7,086 nucleotides of DNA from Nitrospinaceae bacterium (GTDB taxonomy: Bacteria > Nitrospinota > Nitrospinia > Nitrospinales > VA-1), in contig JAPYPM010000113.1 in NCBI GenBank assembly GCA_029937635.1, positions 1-7,086 of the forward strand. The letters are read 5' to 3'. A program made the translations under genes and the position numbers. The notes below the pieces were generated by a model, which was not told where the DNA came from, searched no databases, and saw only the letters and a list, made by a program, of their open reading frames with translations. Positions within the stretch are counted from its first letter, which is position 1, and each line of letters begins with the position of its first letter. This document shows positions 1 through 6,209 of this stretch, piece by piece.

Positions 1-1294
1 TTACTATAGTTGCTTGTACTTCTGGAATATATTTCTTTGCCTCTTCAATAAACTCCTTAACTCTATCATATATTTCATCCCGCAGGCCGGGCAAAGGGCG
101 GACAATTCTATCGTATGCTTCCTCTGTATCTGCGTTAAGACTGATAGATATTGAGTCAACCAATCCTTTGAGTTCAGGAAGGATATTCCGCTTGTTAATA
201 ACATTGCCGTGTCCGTTAGTGTTTATTCGAACTTTTCCTCCTGCTGCTTTAATTTTTTTGGAGACTTCTTTAATGGTATTTAGCCTCAAAGTGGGTTCGC
301 CATATCCGCAAAAAACTATCTCATCATATTTTTTACAGTCATCGATAGAGTGCCACACTTCCTCGGTAGTCGGCTCGCGGTCGAGTTTTAGGTTGTAGCC
401 TTGTACTACCGGTCGGGTCAGTCGAGTGCAAAATGAGCAATCGGCGGTGCATCGTGTTGTTAGATTTAGATATAACGAGTTACGTATCTGGTATGAGACA
501 GTTCCTGTTTTAGCTTCTTTGCCGATTCCAAATAACTCAAAGAAATTAAGCGAGGTGCTACGCTGAATATCATTAATGTTAAGACCACGAACATCAGCAA
601 TTAATTGTGCAGTGTGTATGACATAAGAGGGTTCATTTCGCTTGCCACGATTCGGTGTAGGGGTGAGAAATGGGCAGTCGGTTTCAACAAACAGTCTGTC
701 CGCGGGGATAGTCTTGGCAACCGCCCGTAGTTCATCAGATTTTTTAAAAGTAACTGACCCGGAAAATGAGATATAAAAACCCATCTCAAGCGCGCGATCT
801 GCCAGTTTTTGGTCTCCTGAAAAACAATGAAAAATTCCTGATCGGGCGGAAGGGTCCTTGGGAAAATAATCAGATAAGATAGAAATAATCTCTTCATTAG
901 CATCGCGACAGTGAATAATAATTGGTTTTTGCAGTTGACGTGAAAGTTCTATTTGTTTACGGAGATGTTCTTTCTGTTGGTCGGGAGGGGAATAATTTTT
1001 GTAAAAATCGAGGCCAATTTCTCCAAGAGCAATCATTTTGGGGTGAGAGAGTAGTTGCTTGAGTTGAATGTAGGTTTGGTCATCTATTTTTTTTACATCG
1101 TGGGGGTGTATTCCTGCTGTTGCATATATGAAATCATAACGCTCGGCAAGTTCTATTGAACGCAAACTACTTTCGATATCGCAGCCAACATTGAGAATGT
1201 AATCAACTCCATTGTTTTTAGCATTTTGAATAACCTCAGAGCGGTCATCATCAAAGGCATCCATATCTATGTGGGCATGTGTGTCTATAATCAC
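1..1294 (-). CDS. TatD-family metal-dependent hydrolase fused to a radical SAM domain (3' end outside window)
   Basis: An uninterrupted frame of 431 codons runs from a GTG at 1294-1292 off the left edge. Residues 1-255 form a complete TatD-type DNase domain. The metal ligands of the TIM-barrel amidohydrolase fold are visible: H6 and H8 (DTHAHID), E92 (GEIGLDF), H128 (IIHCRD), H156 (FHCFSG) and D206 (ETDCPFL). TatD enzymes are Mg-dependent 3'-5' DNA/RNA exonucleases linked to DNA repair. After a linker (about 256-270) a radical SAM domain begins. It has C282, C286 and C289 as the CxxxCxxC ligands of the SAM-binding [4Fe-4S] cluster, a GEP motif at 332-334, and strand-like segments VRINTNG (355-361) and SISISLNAD (381-389). 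The domain continues past base 1. It resembles the TatD-linked radical SAM family (TIGR04038, from memory). Its substrate is unknown. The GTG overlaps the metG stop by 4 bp, which suggests translational coupling. The TatD assignment is firm and the radical SAM assignment is strong. Confidence 0.93.
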   Translation of the reverse strand, partial: MIIDTHAHIDMDAFDDDRSEVIQNAKNNGVDYILNVGCDIESSLRSIELAERYDFIYATAGIHPHDVKKIDDQTYIQLKQLLSHPKMIALGEIGLDFYKNYSPPDQQKEHLRKQIELSRQLQKPIIIHCRDANEEIISILSDYFPKDPSARSGIFHCFSGDQKLADRALEMGFYISFSGSVTFKKSDELRAVAKTIPADRLFVETDCPFLTPTPNRGKRNEPSYVIHTAQLIADVRGLNINDIQRSTSLNFFELFGIGKEAKTGTVSYQIRNSLYLNLTTRCTADCSFCTRLTRPVVQGYNLKLDREPTTEEVWHSIDDCKKYDEIVFCGYGEPTLRLNTIKEVSKKIKAAGGKVRINTNGHGNVINKRNILPELKGLVDSISISLNADTEEAYDRIVRPLPGLRDEIYDRVKEFIEEAKKYIPEVQATIV

Positions 1295-3243
1295 CGCACT
1301 CTAATTCCTTGACTTGGTATTGGATCGAACCCTGCTAGTACGATTTGACCATTGTTATTAGCTGCAAGTAGCATCCCTTGTGACTCTATACCCATTAATT
1401 TTACTGGTTTTAGATTAGCAACTAAGATGATTGTGCGATTAATCAATTGATCTGGTTCGTAGCATTCTGCTATCCCTGCAACAACTTGTCGTATTTCGGT
1501 CCCAATATCGACTTTTAGTTTGAGAAGTTTTTTTGATTTTTTTATCTTTTCAGCCTCAATTATTTTTCCTGTACGTAGGTCAACTTTCATAAACTCATCT
1601 ATGAGTATTTGATCACATATTCCTTCTGTTTCTATCAGCATAGGAGGCTTTTTATCCTTATTGTTAGGCGATTCAACTGAGTTAAGAATTTTTTCTACAT
1701 CTTTGTCGTCTATACGAGGAAATAATTGCAAACCCGGTTGGATATTTCCCCCTGATTTGATCCATCCCCAGGTCTTGAGAGATTCCATTCCTTGCTCTTC
1801 TATCAATGTTTCAATGCCTAGTTGTTCCATTATGGTTTCTGCACTTTTGGGCATAAAGGGATAGATAAGGATAGAAATCGAGCGAATACACTCTGCTGTA
1901 TTGTACATTACAGTTGTGAGTCTTTCTTTGCCGCTTTCTGATTTTATAAGGTTCCAAGGGCTATTCGTGTCGATGTACTTATTTGTTGTATCTACCAAAA
2001 GCCATATACGCTCAAGAATTTTATGGTAAGCCAAATCGCCATATAGATTTTGCACAGTTTCAATTCCCAGTTTAAACTCATTTTTAAGCTCGGTATCTTC
2101 ATCACGTGAGTTTGGTTCCGGTATAATTTGATCATGGTAGCGTTTGATCATACTCAATGTTCTGTTAAGAAGGTTCCCAAGGTTATTGGCTAGATCACTA
2201 TTTATACGTACAATCAATGCTTTGTGCGAAAAATCACCATCCAACCCGAAGGGTACTTCGCGAAGAAGAAAATAACGGATGGCATCAACGCCAAACTGGT
2301 CCACGAGTAGATTGGGTTCTACTGTATTGCCAACAGATTTAGACATTTTGTGGCCATTTATTGTCCACCAACCATGTGCAAAAAGATTGAGGGGAGGGTC
2401 GAGCCCAATTGCCTTGAGCATGGTCGACCAGTAAACAGCGTGCGTTGTGAGAATATCTTTTCCTAGTAAGTGGTGATTAACCGGCCAGAAGCCACTAGAC
2501 TCTATTTTCTCTAACGTGCCATGTACTGAAATATAATTAATGAGGGCATCAAACCAGACATAAGTCACATAGTTTTTATCAAATGGGAGAGGAATTCCCC
2601 AGGGAAGCCTTTCTTTAGGTCTTGAGATGCATAGATCGCCAAGGGGTTTTTCGAGAAAACCAAGCACTTCATTGCGTCGTGATGCAGGCTGTATAAACTT
2701 ATCATTTGATTTGATATGTTTTTTAAGCCAGTCTTGATGTTGACCCATCTTGAAAAAATAATTGTGCTCCTGAATCTTTTCTACCTTGCGGTTGCAATCA
2801 GGGCAATTACCATTTACGAGATCTTTTTCTGTCCAGAACCTTTCATCTGGTGTGCAATACCAGCCTTCATAACTATCTTTATAAATTTCTTTACGATCAT
2901 AGAGTTTTTGTAGAATGTGAGTTACAAGCGTTTGGTGCCGCTTCTCAGTAGTGCGAATGAAATCATCATTAGAGATGTTGAGCCGAGCCCAAAGCTCTTT
3001 GAATCGGTTATGAAGTTTGTCAACGTGGTCTTGTGGTTCTATTTCAAGCTCCCGTGCCGCTTGAAGGACTTTTTGTCCATGCTCATCCGTGCCAGTGAGA
3101 AAAAAGACCTTGTAGTTGTCCAATCTTTTATAACGGGCGATTACATCAGCGGCAATTGTTGTGTAAGCATGTCCAATATGTGGTACATCGTTTACATAGT
3201 AAATGGGAGTCGTTATGTAAAATTTTTTTTCAGGTATTTTCAC
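1291..3243 (-). CDS. metG: Methionyl-tRNA synthetase with C-terminal tRNA-binding domain
   Basis: This 650-residue class I aminoacyl-tRNA synthetase charges tRNA-Met with methionine in the cytoplasm. The HIGH signature is at residues 22-25 (PHIGHAYTT) and KMSKS at 299-303. The GTDEHG (51-56), WGIPLP (215-220) and YVWFDALINY (228-237) blocks are typical of MetRS. The connective-peptide metal knuckle reads C130-x2-D133 and C147-x2-C150, so one of the four usual cysteines is Asp. The anticodon-binding helical domain covers about 340-520. Residues about 547-650 form the EMAPII/Trbp111-like OB-fold that dimerises and binds tRNA. The full length fits MetRS carrying this appendix. The start is GTG at 3243-3241. 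An in-frame TAA lies at 3276-3274 with no other start codon between, so the start is well fixed, although no Shine-Dalgarno is seen. The stop overlaps the GTG of the downstream tatD fusion by 4 bp. Confidence 0.97.
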   Translation of the reverse strand: MKIPEKKFYITTPIYYVNDVPHIGHAYTTIAADVIARYKRLDNYKVFFLTGTDEHGQKVLQAARELEIEPQDHVDKLHNRFKELWARLNISNDDFIRTTEKRHQTLVTHILQKLYDRKEIYKDSYEGWYCTPDERFWTEKDLVNGNCPDCNRKVEKIQEHNYFFKMGQHQDWLKKHIKSNDKFIQPASRRNEVLGFLEKPLGDLCISRPKERLPWGIPLPFDKNYVTYVWFDALINYISVHGTLEKIESSGFWPVNHHLLGKDILTTHAVYWSTMLKAIGLDPPLNLFAHGWWTINGHKMSKSVGNTVEPNLLVDQFGVDAIRYFLLREVPFGLDGDFSHKALIVRINSDLANNLGNLLNRTLSMIKRYHDQIIPEPNSRDEDTELKNEFKLGIETVQNLYGDLAYHKILERIWLLVDTTNKYIDTNSPWNLIKSESGKERLTTVMYNTAECIRSISILIYPFMPKSAETIMEQLGIETLIEEQGMESLKTWGWIKSGGNIQPGLQLFPRIDDKDVEKILNSVESPNNKDKKPPMLIETEGICDQILIDEFMKVDLRTGKIIEAEKIKKSKKLLKLKVDIGTEIRQVVAGIAECYEPDQLINRTIILVANLKPVKLMGIESQGMLLAANNNGQIVLAGFDPIPSQGIRVR

Positions 3244-3382
3244 GTTCGAGAAGCTGGTTGTCGTGTTTGATTTTTAGGCGATAGTTTTATAGATGGTTTT
3301 AATCTAGCTATTATTCGTTTTAGTAAAAATGTTTTTTGCTTTTTTAACTAGTTAATGATTTTTTTTAAATTTTAATGTTGTT
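3244..3382 (-). other. Intergenic spacer between ricT and metG
   Basis: This 139-bp, very AT-rich spacer holds no convincing gene. It contains the 12-bp palindrome TTAACTAGTTAA (3344-3355), flanked by T runs on the plus strand. On the minus strand, where the genes are read, the palindrome is followed by A residues rather than T, so it does not look like an intrinsic terminator for ricT. A TATAAA box (3291-3286, minus) could be a -10 element for metG, but I see no good -35 at 16-18 bp. Whether metG has its own promoter or is read through from ricT cannot be settled here. Confidence 0.4.
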
Positions 3383-4231
3383 TTATGACAGGGAAAGCTC
3401 TTCTATTGAAAAAGTAATAATGCTTTCATCTTCAAGTCTAACGACAACTGTTTGCTGAATAATATTGCTTTGAATCACTTTGCCTTTGCCTTCGGGAGTT
3501 TGGATGATGCTCTCTGACTTTGGCATAGTTTGTGAGAGTTCCTTGTAGGTTTGGTATTCATATTGAAGGCAACACATGAGTCGTCCACATGCTCCTGAAA
3601 TTTTACTTGGATTGAGAGCAAGTCCTTGGTCTTTAGCCATTCGAATTGTTACCGGAGTAAACTCTTCAAGGAAAGTTGAGCAACATAGCGTCTCACCACA
3701 TATGCCGTAACCTCCTATTGCACTTGCCGCATCTCTTATGCCCATTTGTTTCATTTCAATTCGTTGTTTCAATTTCAAAACAAGCTCCTTGATGAGTTGC
3801 CGAAAGTCGACTCTTCCTTCAGCAGTAAAGAAGAAGACTATTTTCTTCTCTTTTGGATGGTGATTCACCCTGCTCAAATTCATCTTTATATTCAATTTAT
3901 TTATTAATTGCTGGCATAATTGCCTGGCAGATTGCTCTGTTTGCTTCTGCCTTTTTTGCGCCTGAAGATCATTTGCGTTTAAGATTCTAAGGATTTTAGG
4001 GACTTTTTTCTGAGCTCTTATTATATTTGGAATTTTGTTAGAGGCAATAATGCCCGTTTGCACGCCATTGGTACTTTCCACTATTACTTGTGTCCCTACT
4101 CGGAAATTTTGTTTTCCTGGGTCATGAAGTATTGACTTGGGAGAGTTTTCAGTCCTTACGCCGATAAGGAAGGTGGGGTTTTTTGAATGTTTTTTCGGAA
4201 GAGTTGAATCTTCCTTTATTGAGTGAATCAT
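3383..4231 (-). CDS. ricT: PSP1 domain protein, RicT/YaaT family
   Basis: This 282-residue protein has the PSP1 C-terminal domain signature. Its two conserved cysteine clusters are C178, C183 and C184 (ICGETLCCSTF) and C215, C220 and C221 (GACGRLMCCLQYE). They are joined by the family block MAKDQGLALNPSKISG (198-213). In Bacillus subtilis, YaaT/RicT works with RicA and RicF in a complex that carries Fe-S clusters, stimulates RNase Y mRNA processing and affects development. These cysteines are the expected cluster ligands. In Gram-negative bacteria the role is not established. Residues 1-20 are polar and poorly conserved in appearance. The ATG at 4231-4229 lies 18 bp after the holB stop and lacks a Shine-Dalgarno, so translation may depend on read-through from holB. 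The holB-yaaT pairing is also found in B. subtilis, which supports the call. The family assignment is firm; the function in this organism is inference. Confidence 0.92.
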   Translation of the reverse strand: MIHSIKEDSTLPKKHSKNPTFLIGVRTENSPKSILHDPGKQNFRVGTQVIVESTNGVQTGIIASNKIPNIIRAQKKVPKILRILNANDLQAQKRQKQTEQSARQLCQQLINKLNIKMNLSRVNHHPKEKKIVFFFTAEGRVDFRQLIKELVLKLKQRIEMKQMGIRDAASAIGGYGICGETLCCSTFLEEFTPVTIRMAKDQGLALNPSKISGACGRLMCCLQYEYQTYKELSQTMPKSESIIQTPEGKGKVIQSNIIQQTVVVRLEDESIITFSIEELSLS

Positions 4232-4249
4232 TCTAGATTTTTCTGATTA

Positions 4250-5269
4250 TTAAGGAGCTTCGCAAAAGTTGATTAGCATGTTTTCTAGAGCAAGTTGAGA
4301 GTTAGCATTCAACTTTATGGCAACTTTGGTATTTTGGACGGTTTCAAACATTTTAAGAAGTGCTGGTGTTGATTTTTGCAGAGATAATGTTTTTAGCTGT
4401 TTAGTTAAGTCTGTGTTGATAACTGCACTGGTTTCTGGATCTATCTTAATTAAAACCGTATCTCGTAAGATACGCGTTAATTCGTCAAGAATCAATTGTA
4501 TGTGTTCAGTTTGCTTTGATTTGGCTTTAGTCCACAGAAAGACTTGATCCATTCTTTTAAATGAAACTTGACTTACCAGTCGAATTAACTCTTCTCTTTC
4601 GTTTGAAATTTCTAATAGGTCTGTTCCCAGAGCGTAGACAACTTGCCCCATAGAACGTCGCGACCGAAGTTCGATTTCTTCTGGTTGACTTTCTCTACCT
4701 TCACTTTCTAAATGATTACGAATGATTTTTTTTATAGCTTGAGTGGGTAAAGGGTAAAATCTTATCCTCTGGCATCGTGAGACAACTGTTGGTAACAATT
4801 GATAGGGGTTTGACGCGATAAGAATAATAAGAGTTTTGGCGGGTGGTTCTTCAAGAGTTTTTAAAAACGAGTTGGCTGCTTGAGGGTTCATGCACTCCGC
4901 ATTATTGATAATAGCCACTTTAGTTTTTCCTTCATAAGGAAGGTAAAGCAGTTTTTTTTGCAGTTCACGGACTTCGTCTATTTTTAGAATGGCTTCCCTC
5001 GAAGCGGGCGAGTTTTTTTTAGGCTCAATTATAAATAAATCAGGATGGATACGCTTTTCAATTTTTATACAGGATGCACACTTGTCACAACTATCCACTG
5101 GGCCAAGTGTTTTACAGTTTAAAGCTTTGCCGACCTCAATAGCAGTAAATTTCTTTCCTACGCTTTTCTGGCCGTGAAAAAGATATGCGTTGGGAATTCT
5201 GCCGCTTCTCAGTGCTTTATTAAGCGTTTGTTTGGGGCGATCCTGACCCAGAATATTTTCAAATGACAT
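4250..5269 (-). CDS. holB: DNA polymerase III delta' subunit (clamp loader)
   Basis: This 339-residue AAA+ clamp-loader subunit helps load the beta sliding clamp onto primed DNA. The N-terminal AAA+ module shows a P-loop remnant at 33-40 (GQKSVGKK) with Lys where Thr or Ser normally binds Mg-ATP. Zinc-module cysteines are C52, C61, C64 and C67. The Walker-B position reads INNAE (121-125), with Asn instead of Asp. The delta' block FLKTLEEPP is at 135-143, and SRC, which supplies the arginine finger, is at 164-166. The C-terminal half (about 210-335) is helical and diverged, as expected for the collar domain. The altered P-loop and Walker B suggest a non-hydrolysing subunit, as in E. coli delta'. 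The ATG at 5269-5267 is the natural start; MSFENILGQDRPKQTL is typical of the family N-terminus. No Shine-Dalgarno is visible. It is the first gene of the leftward cluster, and the often-adjacent tmk is not in the window. Confidence 0.93.
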   Translation of the reverse strand: MSFENILGQDRPKQTLNKALRSGRIPNAYLFHGQKSVGKKFTAIEVGKALNCKTLGPVDSCDKCASCIKIEKRIHPDLFIIEPKKNSPASREAILKIDEVRELQKKLLYLPYEGKTKVAIINNAECMNPQAANSFLKTLEEPPAKTLIILIASNPYQLLPTVVSRCQRIRFYPLPTQAIKKIIRNHLESEGRESQPEEIELRSRRSMGQVVYALGTDLLEISNEREELIRLVSQVSFKRMDQVFLWTKAKSKQTEHIQLILDELTRILRDTVLIKIDPETSAVINTDLTKQLKTLSLQKSTPALLKMFETVQNTKVAIKLNANSQLALENMLINFCEAP

Positions 5270-5327
5270 ATTGATTTTTTTATTTTATGCCCTGACAGCT
5301 TTGATTAAAACCGAGTAGATTTTTTGT

Positions 5328-5361
5328 GTCATGCACTATAGCTATTAAACTATGCGCTCAA
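5328..5361 (-). promoter_or_regulatory. Candidate sigma70-type promoter for holB
   Basis: On the minus strand TTGAGC (5361-5356) is followed after 15 bp by TATAGT (5340-5335). This would place a transcription start near 5328, about 60 bp upstream of the holB ATG. Each hexamer matches consensus at four or five positions, but the spacer is shorter than the optimal 17 bp. A separate TATACT at 5421-5416 lacks a good -35. In such AT-rich DNA these matches could be chance. Confidence 0.25.
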
Positions 5362-5496
5362 TGAGTTGGCAGGCTTTACTTGGGAGAGCATACAAACCTG
5401 ATTATTAAATATATTAGTATACACCAGGTCCATCTGCAAACGAAAACCCTTATGTAGTTGGGTTTGATTATAGAACAGACTTTAAAAGTGTAGTTT

Positions 5497-5661
5497 CTAT
5501 GCGTGTGAAGTGCCGGTTAATCTTTTTGTAAACCATAAATACATCGCAAATAGATCTAAAATAAATGAGAGAAATATTGCAAATAGTATTGGTTTCTGAT
5601 AAAAATCGATGGCGTTATAGTTGTGTGTGTTTTTATTCGTTGTTGATGTTCGCTTTTTCAT
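5497..5661 (-). CDS. Putative small single-pass membrane protein, 54 residues
   Basis: An ATG at 5661-5659 opens a 54-codon frame ending in TAG at 5499-5497, inside the otherwise gene-free divergent spacer. Residues 1-17 are polar and basic (MKKRTSTTNKN...). Residues 24-44 are strongly hydrophobic (PILFAIFLSFILDLFAMYLWF) and long enough for one membrane span, with a D36 in the middle. The tail is KRLTGTSHA. Lysine/arginine residues flank both ends of the span. I do not recognise a family. Evidence against: no Shine-Dalgarno, a T/N-rich low-complexity N-terminus opposite a GT-rich stretch, and the fact that AT-rich DNA often gives F/I/L-rich frames by chance. If real, it starts only 29 bp from the divergent ferredoxin ATG, and the ferredoxin promoter would lie within or over it. 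It is read in the same direction as holB, 227 bp upstream of that gene. Confidence 0.35.
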   Translation of the reverse strand: MKKRTSTTNKNTHNYNAIDFYQKPILFAIFLSFILDLFAMYLWFTKRLTGTSHA

Positions 5662-5677
5662 AAACAATAACTGGCAC

Positions 5678-5682
5678 AGAGG
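5678..5682 (+). promoter_or_regulatory. Shine-Dalgarno sequence of the ferredoxin gene
   Basis: AGAGG lies 8 nt before the ATG at 5691. It is the only clear ribosome binding site found ahead of any gene in this window, and it fixes the ferredoxin start. Confidence 0.7.
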
Positions 5683-5690
5683 TATAGATT

Positions 5691-6017
5691 ATGGCAGTTG
5701 CCGAGAAGGCCAAGCGCTCAGAGAAAAGGAAGCGTAAGCCTAAAATATTAGCAGTAATTAATGATGCGTGCACGGGGTGTGGTGGCTCTCCTATTTGTGT
5801 GACAGAATGTCCAGTAGATAATTGTATGCTCGAAGTGCAAAATCCTGATGTTCCGCACACCATTCGCATAGAGGTTGATCCTTTGCTTTGCATTGGCTGT
5901 AAAAAATGTATTACAAAAGGACCCATGGATACTTTGTTGGAAGGTTGTCCATGGGACGCAATAGATATGGTTTCGTTGCAGAATTTTGAAGGTGAGCATG
6001 GGGAACTTGCTTACTGA
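5691..6017 (+). CDS. Ferredoxin-like protein with two [4Fe-4S] cluster motifs
   Basis: This 108-residue soluble protein has nine cysteines. The first motif is C27-x2-C30-x5-C36-x3-C40-Pro. The second is C67-x2-C70-x2-C73, with C86-Pro 13 residues on. Both fit [4Fe-4S] ligation, though the spacing departs from the classic CxxCxxCxxxCP. C45 is an extra cysteine (CPVDNC). Residues 5-18 are highly basic (EKAKRSEKRKRKPK) and precede the fold, so this tail may bind a partner, nucleic acid or membrane surface. The role is presumably electron transfer; redox partners cannot be read from the sequence. The start is supported by AGAGG 8 nt upstream. The gene precedes the atpI/atpB pair by 192 bp in the same direction, and co-transcription is possible but unproven. 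The ferredoxin fold is firm and the biological role is unknown. A cryptic, long antisense frame in this gene is a by-product of its codon use. Confidence 0.88.
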   Translation: MAVAEKAKRSEKRKRKPKILAVINDACTGCGGSPICVTECPVDNCMLEVQNPDVPHTIRIEVDPLLCIGCKKCITKGPMDTLLEGCPWDAIDMVSLQNFEGEHGELAY

Positions 6018-6060
6018 GTTGAGTTTTATTTGAAGAATCCAATAGCGGTAATTGATTTTT

Positions 6061-6113
6061 CTGATCAGTGGGTTATGGCTTATTGCAAACAATGATTTGC
6101 GAAGCCTGATCAG
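6061..6113 (+). other. Stem-loop bounded by two CTGATCAG palindromes
   Basis: The 8-bp palindrome CTGATCAG occurs at 6061-6068 and again at 6106-6113. Between them, GGCTT (6077-6081) pairs with AAGCC (6102-6106) and GCAAA (6085-6089) with TTTGC (6096-6100), closing a 6-nt loop CAATGA. The outer copies can also pair as CTGATCA/TGATCAG, leaving a one-sided bulge. It begins 43 bp after the ferredoxin stop. The 3' side is only modestly T-rich (TTTCTGTG), so it is a poor intrinsic terminator. It may be an RNA processing or stability element, or a repressor site with two half-elements. The structure is seen in the sequence; its role is inference. Confidence 0.4.
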
Positions 6114-6133
6114 TTTCTGTGTGAAAAACATCG

Positions 6134-6161
6134 TTGCAATATTATTTTTTTTGTGTATTCT
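6134..6161 (+). promoter_or_regulatory. Candidate promoter for the atpI-atpB genes
   Basis: TTGCAA (6134-6139) and TATTCT (6156-6161) are separated by 16 bp that include a run of eight T. Each hexamer matches the sigma70 consensus at four of six positions. A start near 6168 would give a leader of about 42 nt before the AtpI ATG. This would let the F0 genes be transcribed separately from the ferredoxin gene. Weak evidence. Confidence 0.3.
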
Positions 6162-6209
6162 GTTCCCGATTTTACCTGTTGGGCCTTCAATTTCCAGACA
6201 TACTTAATA

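Larger units (their letters stand above)
5270..5690. other. Divergent intergenic region between holB and ferredoxin gene
   Basis: This 421-bp spacer separates the two transcription directions and so should carry promoters for both. Besides the 54-codon minus-strand frame and the holB promoter candidate, it has an inverted repeat AAACCC (5444-5449) / GGGTTT (5460-5465) with a 10-nt loop. No T-tract follows it, so it is more likely an operator-like or chance repeat than a terminator. For the ferredoxin gene, TTGCAA (5577-5582), a 17-bp gap and TAAAAA (5600-5605) is a weak promoter option; TATAGT at 5616-5621 is another -10 candidate. I see no tRNA or recognisable RNA gene. Confidence 0.5.

Noticed and set aside
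2716..3270. Plus-strand open frames opposite metG
   Set aside because: They lie wholly or almost wholly opposite conserved MetRS sequence, including the HIGH region, and show no family features of their own.
3344..3355. Palindrome TTAACTAGTTAA followed by T run on the plus strand as a terminator
   Set aside because: The neighbouring genes are read on the minus strand, where A residues follow, and the stem has only two G/C pairs.
5350..5433. 27-codon minus-strand frame starting MDLVYTNIF in the divergent spacer
   Set aside because: It is short and has neither a ribosome site nor a hydrophobic span or motif; chance is enough to explain it.
5920..5960. Inverted repeat CCCATGG / CCATGGG inside the ferredoxin gene
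   Set aside because: It falls within conserved coding sequence (GPMD and CPWD codons) and needs no regulatory explanation.
5748..6131. Long antisense open frame opposite the ferredoxin gene (and a second one at 5633-5926)
   Set aside because: The plus-strand gene has a Shine-Dalgarno and eight cluster cysteines in conserved order; the antisense frames show no recognisable family pattern.
6153..6209. Upstream GTG start that would lengthen AtpI by 19 residues
   Set aside because: The added residues do not resemble AtpI N-termini, and the ATG at 6210 gives the usual polar start. The stretch also overlaps a promoter candidate.
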